From Alternaria dauci (lineage: Eukaryota; Ascomycota; Dothideomycetes; Pleosporales; Pleosporaceae), in NCBI RefSeq assembly GCF_042100115.1, contig NC_091273.1, positions 496,001-560,000 on the forward strand: a DNA stretch of 64,000 bases, given 5' to 3'. Under the pieces are notes generated by a model. It saw only the letters and a list, made by a program, of their open reading frames with translations, had not been told where the DNA came from and did not search any database. The translations under genes were made by a program, and so were the position numbers. Each line of letters starts with the position of its first letter. Position 1 is the stretch's first letter. Positions 58,602-64,000 of the stretch are shown here, in pieces.

Positions 58602-59834
58602 ATAGAGCTCACTTCGCATCCTTACGCTCTTAGCGCTGTGAATAACGGCCAGCGAAATATCTCGGTGTAGAAAACGGTGCTCCACATGACCATCACAAGT
58701 ATGAAGCAGCATCATAGCAATATCATAGACAATCGTACCCCGTGTGGAAAGATCGATCTCATTGCTGGTACCGATAGTCGCCAAGTTGGAGACAAAAAGC
58801 TCGTGAAAGAATTGTCGCAATGCCCTGTAGCTGGACAATGCCGATCGTCTTCTCTGGATGAAAACTGGGTTCACCCCATTTGGAGAATGATATAATCACC
58901 TGAATAAGCAATATGCATATAGGACTGTTTAACAAAGGATTGCTGTGGGCTGCACAGTAAGCAAAGACCTGAGTTCGCTTAATGAAAAGACTTAGCGCTG
59001 ATGATAACGGTTCTTCTACGTATCTTGAGCATGTTGTCTAGATCCTATCACATCTAGAGTAGAGAGCTGCATCTCGATTCACATTACCGAGGTTGATTAC
59101 ATGCGTTTATCGATACTGCGCAATATGGAAGTACCGTTGTCGTGCAATGCTCGACAGCATCTCTAGCGGTCCCGCTCTTAGTATCCGTCTTACTCCACAA
59201 GATTACACTAGACGATGATGTCTCGGCGTGGGGAGAATCTGGAGAAGTAAGCCAACGGGTATCCGGGCTCTGCAGTTTAGCAATAATACACCTCTGGGGC
59301 ACCTAGGCATGCAAGACATTCTAGACGATCTAAGCCGGGCAGCACATGGACCTCTCGAAGAAGAGACAACCTCGCTGGAACCAGAAAAGGACGTGAAACA
59401 GTCGTTGGTAGCTGGCATGTTCTTCTTTCTGTGCGTCAGAACAAGCGGTGGCGGGCGATCCCCCCGGGTTACACGCGCCGGGAAGAGAGCACGCTCTACT
59501 GCCTCGGATGACTGCAGCGGCTCCAGCCGCCCCACAGCGTAGCTCTCAGCTCACCGCCCGACGCAATTTTGGACCCGAGTTATGTCGATCCAGCTGATGT
59601 AACTCGAAGGAAGTAAATATACGCAATTATAGCGCAATGAACCAGGAGGAACTTCCAGCCGACTAGTGTGTTCAAAAGAAGTAACCGTGTCTCTAGGTAG
59701 CGCTAACTCGAAGTGATAAGAGACTGATCAATCATCTTCATAACAATTGTCTGGTTCTGTTGTATCTCCGTCGTTCTCTGTATCGTCAGCTCAACGCTTT
59801 CAACCTGACTGTTCAACACAAGATTCCAGATAAC
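58602..59834. other. PKS upstream region, 1.2 kb
   Basis: It lies between the Myb stop and the PKS ATG. I searched it for the SAT domain that normally begins such a PKS. No frame is long enough (the best is 59228-59542, 104 codons) and no SAT motif is seen. A TATA-like tract (gtaaatatacgc, about 59612) and one cluster motif lie near the PKS start. Confidence 0.5.
59573..59579 (+). promoter_or_regulatory. Cluster motif copy 7 (ACCCGAG)
   Basis: In context tttggACCCGAGttat, 262 bases upstream of the PKS ATG. The extended form GGACCCGAGTT is identical to copy 1 upstream of the P450. Confidence 0.55.
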
Positions 59835-62800
59835 ATGTCACCGAACGCAGACCTCGATGGCATTGCCATCGTCGGGATGGGATGCAGGTTCCCAGGTGCT
59901 GATTCCATCGAAGAGTACTGGGACCTCTTGCACGCAGGAAGGTCAATGGTCACGGAGCCACCCAAAGGACGCTTTCCCTCCCATGAACATGGGAGAAGTA
60001 CGGATAAGTCTGTCTTCTTCGGCAATTACATAAACGACATTGAAAGTTTCGACAACCGCTTTTTCAAGAAATCAGGCCGCGAGGCCGCTTCTATGGACCC
60101 GCAACAAAGACTCCTGCTCGAAGTTGCCTACCAAGCATTGGAATCTGCTGGCTTCTTTGGGCCTAGAGAGCAGGATTTGGATGTGGGTTGTTTCGTGGGG
60201 GTGTGCGCATCGGACTACAATGGTAAGTCGCTTCTACGTACCGCGATGATGTTTTCGGGCTAACGCCGGTGCCTACGATCAGACAATGTCGCCAGTCACC
60301 CACCCAACGCCTTTTCGACTCTGGGCACATTGCGTGCGTTTCTTACCGGTCGTATCAGTCATTTCTTCGGTTTGAGCGGCCCGTCGATTACGTATGACAC
60401 CGCGTGCTCGTCGTCCGCAGTTGCCATCGATGCTGCATGCAAGGCCATTGCTCACGGAGACTGCACAAGCGCTCTTGCAGGAGGCGTATCCGTTTTGACT
60501 AGCCCAAACTTTTTCCAGAACTTGGCTGCCGCCTCGTTCCTAAGTCCTACTGGTCCTACTGTACGTATAGCCCTAGAGCCAAGATGCACACCTAGACACC
60601 TCACATTGAGCTTCACTAACCTATTTGGTACACGTGTAGAAGTCCTTCGATGCGCGTGCCGATGGTTACTGTCGTGGCGAGGGTGTTGGCCTAGTTGTGT
60701 TGAAGAAACTGTCGCAAGCCGTTCAAGATGGCGACCATATCTTCGGTACCATCCTTGCCACGTCCGTCAAGCAAAGTAGCAACAAAGTACCGATCACTGT
60801 TCCCTACAGCCCATCACATACCGCACTGTACCGACAGGTGCTGAGCATGGCCGGCGTGGCTGCAGAGGACGTCACGTACCTTGAGGCCCATGGAACCGGC
60901 ACGCCAATCGGCGATGTTATCGAGTTCGACGCTCTCAAGGCAACCTTTGCTAGTAAAAGGCGACAACAGCCTCTGTATGTGGGCTCTGTCAAGAGCAACA
61001 TCGGTCATACGGAGAGTACGTCCGGTGCTGCTAGTCTTATCAAGACGCTGTTGATGATGCAAAAGCGACAAATCCCCGGGCAGGCAAACTACTCAACGCC
61101 GAACACTAAAATCGATCTCTCCGAGGGTCAGTTTGTCATCCCGACACGAACGGAACAGTGGCAAGCGGACACACTCATATCCTGCGTGAACAACTATGGC
61201 GCTGCCGGCAGCATTGCGGCCATCGTGCTCAAAGAAGCTCCGTCCTTGACAGCTGGCAAAGTGGAAAGCAGGGCCCTGACGAGTTATCCCATCGTGGTGT
61301 CCGGAAACAGTAAGAACAGTCTTGCTGCAAACTGCGAAAAGTTAAGAAAGTTTCTATCGACGTGCGGGCGGGATATCCAGATCGCAGACATTGCTTTCAA
61401 CTTGGCTGACCGGCAGAACCGCACGTTGCCGCATGTTTTCGCCCGTACCGTCACTAGCTTGTCCGAGCTCGATGGCCACCTCGCAGACGCCGCATCACCC
61501 TCTGCAGAACACGAGACCGGAAAGAGACGGCCGGTAGTGTTGGCTTTTGGTGGCCAAACAACGCGATCAATAGGCCTCAAGAAAGAGGTTTACGATTCTT
61601 CTGTCTTGTTGCGTAAATACCTGGACGAATGCGACAGCTTACTGAAGACTTTCGGATACGAACGGGGGCTTTATCCCGCTATCTTCGACACCAGCTCTCA
61701 GGACGACGTGGTCGGACTCCAGTGTATGCAATTCGCGTTGCATTATGCTTGTGCACAGTCCTGGATCGCTTGTGGCCTTCACATTGATCGCATCATCGGA
61801 CACTCCTTTGGCCAACTCGTCGCTCTGACTGTAGCGGGCGTTCTATCGCTTACAGATGGCCTCAGATTGGTCTATGGACGTGCTGTCCTGATGAGAGACA
61901 GATGGGGCCCAGAACGTGGCTCAATGGTTGCTTTGGAGGCTAGTGTCAGCGAAACGAGGGCACTGATTGCCTCTGTCCAGCGCCACGACCCCAAAGTCCC
62001 TGAACTGGAGATAGCATGCTTCAACGGACCAGAAAGCCATGTGCTCGTCGGGTCTGCTGCTGCTGTCGAGACTCTTGTCTCCATCCTTGGACGGAACAGA
62101 ACCAAACACACTGTGCTCAACGTGTCGCATGGTTTCCACTCCCGCTACTGCGACCCCATTCTCCCTGAGCTGGAAGCACTAGCAAACAGCCTGACTTTTA
62201 AGGAGCCAACGATACCCATCGAAACGTGTTCCAGAGGTGGGACGTGGAGCGCAACCACTGCCAGGCTCATCGCTGACCACACCCGCACGCCGGTATATTT
62301 CGGAGAAGCCGTCAAGCGCATCGAAGCAGATCTCGGACGCGCTACGTGGATAGAGGCTGGTTCAAACTCATCCATAACGGGCATGGTCCGCCGCGCTGCC
62401 TCGCCGACTGTTGACCACCTGTACTGCCCCGTCAACCTTAGCCGAAACGACGCCATGGGACAGATGGCAGACACTTCCGTCAAGCTCTGGAAGAATGGTC
62501 ATAACGTTCAATTCTGGCCTTTTCATCGTGCTCAGGCGGCGTCATATAGCCGTCTGAGTCTACCTCCATACCAGTTCGAGAGGACGCGCCACTGGCTGGA
62601 CTTCAACCTTGATGCTATGCGGGAACCCAAAAGCGTCGCACCCACGCCACCTGCAGTGTCACCTCCGGTTCCAGAGCCTGTTGTCGAGCCAGATCCAGTA
62701 TTCCTTGCCTTTTCCGGTTTCCAAGATGCTGAGCAGAAGGTCGGCGTTTTCACCATTGACCCGCGTGCTCCTGAATGGTCAACGATGCTCGCGGGCCATG

Positions 62801-64000
62801 CAGTGTTGGCTGAACCTCTCTGTCCCGCCCCTCTGTACATTGAGTTGGCTACCCGTGCGGCAAGAGAGATTGCAAGCCGTCGTGGCTTGCAGGGCGCTCA
62901 ACAAGTTCGCGTAGACGGCCTGGAAATCACCTCCGCATTGGGCGCGAGTTATGACAAGATGATCAAGCTCACCCTCGATCAAACACATCCAGGAAGCAAC
63001 GAGTACACCTTCACGTTCCAGGCGCATAGCCGTGGTGTGTCTGGGACAGGAGCAGACCCCATCTCTACGCATGCTATCGGCAAGGTCGACCTTGCCTCGG
63101 CCGACGATAAGTCCCACATTGCCGAATTCAACCGCTTGACCAAGCTCCTTAAATATCACGATTTCGATGAGTACGAGGCGTCCCGTAAGGGGGAGGCAGT
63201 CCACGGTGGCCTCGTATACAAGATATTCTCTCGTGTCGTCCAGTATCATGACTTCTACAAGGGAGTGCGCAAAGTCACGAGTAATGCAGGTGTCATCTCT
63301 GCATATGTCTCTCTGCCAGAAGACCAGCCCGCTGCCTTTGAAGGTCTTGTGACGAACCCAGTGGCTATCGACAACTTCCTGCAGGTGCCCGGTATCTACG
63401 CAAATTGCTTGGCGCCGTGTCCGTCGGACGAGGTCTTTGTTTGCACCCACGTGGACCGCGTCCAGCTATCACCGGACTTCGCCCTGAGTGGCAGCAATGG
63501 CTGGGACGTGCTTGCGATGTCTACACCATCTGGTGAGAGGGAATGCAGCAACGACATATTTGTCAAGGATCATGTCACGGGACGGCTGGTATTCGTCGTC
63601 TTCGGTGCTGCCTTCACGAGGGTCCGCATTTCGTCTCTGTCGAAAGTACTGTTCCGCACAAACGTTCATGACGGTGCGACAGCTGCCGCAGCCACTTCCC
63701 GACCCGCACCGGCTGCTATAAAAGCCGCTGTTAAGGTTGAAAGTTCCACAAACGCGCCCGTTGCCACTCATCATCCCCCAGTCGTATCGCCTGCACTGGC
63801 GTCCTTCAACGACCCTGCAACTAAGCAAGCTATGCCATATCTCAATGGGGAAACTGTTCAAATAGCACCGAAGCCACCTGCAGCAAGAGGTCACGTCACA
63901 TCACATCAACAAGGACCTAGTGTTGAAGTGCGACTTCGGGAAATGCTCAGCAAGATCACGGACGTGCCTGCAGACCAATTCCAAGGAGATGTGCAGCTTG
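59835..64000 (+). CDS. Non-reducing polyketide synthase (KS-AT-PT-ACP...), partial at window end
   Basis: Exons 59835-60222, 60283-60560 and 60640 to beyond 64000 give 1342 residues so far. The frame is still open at the edge. The KS (about 8-430) has Cys171 in DTACSSS, His306 in EAHGTGT and His345 in SNIGHTE. The AT, acting as malonyl-CoA transferase, has Ser611 in GHSFGQ and starts with LAFGGQTTR. The product-template domain has His942 in AGHAVLAEP and Asp1133 in VAIDNF. An Ala/Pro-rich linker leads to the start of an ACP ([14 protein letters not shown]). There are no KR, DH or ER domains. The KS wording resembles the C-methylating NR-PKS clade (AusA-like), so methyltransferase and release domains are expected past the edge. 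Unusually, no SAT domain precedes the KS. Confidence 0.93.

Noticed and set aside
59228..59542. 104-codon plus-strand frame upstream of the PKS, considered as a SAT-domain exon
   Set aside because: Far too short for a SAT, with no GxCxG/GxSxG-type active site, low-complexity Arg/Ser-rich end and no splice path into the PKS start.

Overview
The window is nuclear DNA of a filamentous ascomycete (Pezizomycotina). The evidence is short GT-AG introns with CTAAC/CTGAC-like branch sites, Zn2Cys6 regulators, a CYT-4-type mitochondrial RNase, an AA13 starch-active LPMO and a large polyketide/NRPS-like gene cluster. The gene repertoire is compatible with Dothideomycetes (Pleosporales), but the sequence alone does not prove the class. 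No rRNA, tRNA, CRISPR array or intact transposon was seen. Exon joins quoted below were derived by hand from splice consensus, reading phase and protein-family continuity.

Region 1 (about 0-41 kb) is a mixed chromosomal arm. In order it holds a FYVE-RING ubiquitin ligase, a CorA-like membrane protein, an alpha/beta hydrolase, a Zn2Cys6 factor, the mitochondrial exoribonuclease CYT-4, the molybdopterin-synthase small subunit, a second Zn2Cys6 factor, an NmrA-like protein, a secreted LicD-like protein, a DUF3405 type II membrane protein and cytosolic phenylalanyl-tRNA synthetase alpha. These are followed by a Tim17-like membrane protein, a small unrecognised protein, an AA13-CBM20 LPMO and a secreted dipeptidyl-peptidase 5. 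Several 1-3 kb stretches between them hold no gene I can support.

Region 2 (about 41.2 kb to the window end) is a biosynthetic gene cluster. Its genes are a P450, an O-methyltransferase, a DMATS-type prenyltransferase, a secreted berberine-bridge-type FAD oxidase, a short-chain dehydrogenase, an NRPS-like A-T-reductase, a three-repeat Myb regulator and a non-reducing PKS (KS-AT-PT-ACP...) cut by the window edge. The PKS has the KS type of the C-methylating clade but lacks an N-terminal SAT domain. All five promoter regions of this cluster carry the heptamer ACCCGAG (seven copies in about 4.4 kb), once as part of a near-perfect palindrome between the divergent O-methyltransferase and prenyltransferase genes.

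The inferred logic is that the PKS makes a C-methylated orsellinate-type acid, the NRPS-like enzyme reduces the carboxylate to an aldehyde or alcohol, and the O-methyltransferase and prenyltransferase decorate the ring. The P450, FAD oxidase and SDR would then adjust oxidation state or close a ring. This matches the functional groups of zinniol/porritoxin/cichorine-type aromatic metabolites. The product itself cannot be read from the sequence.
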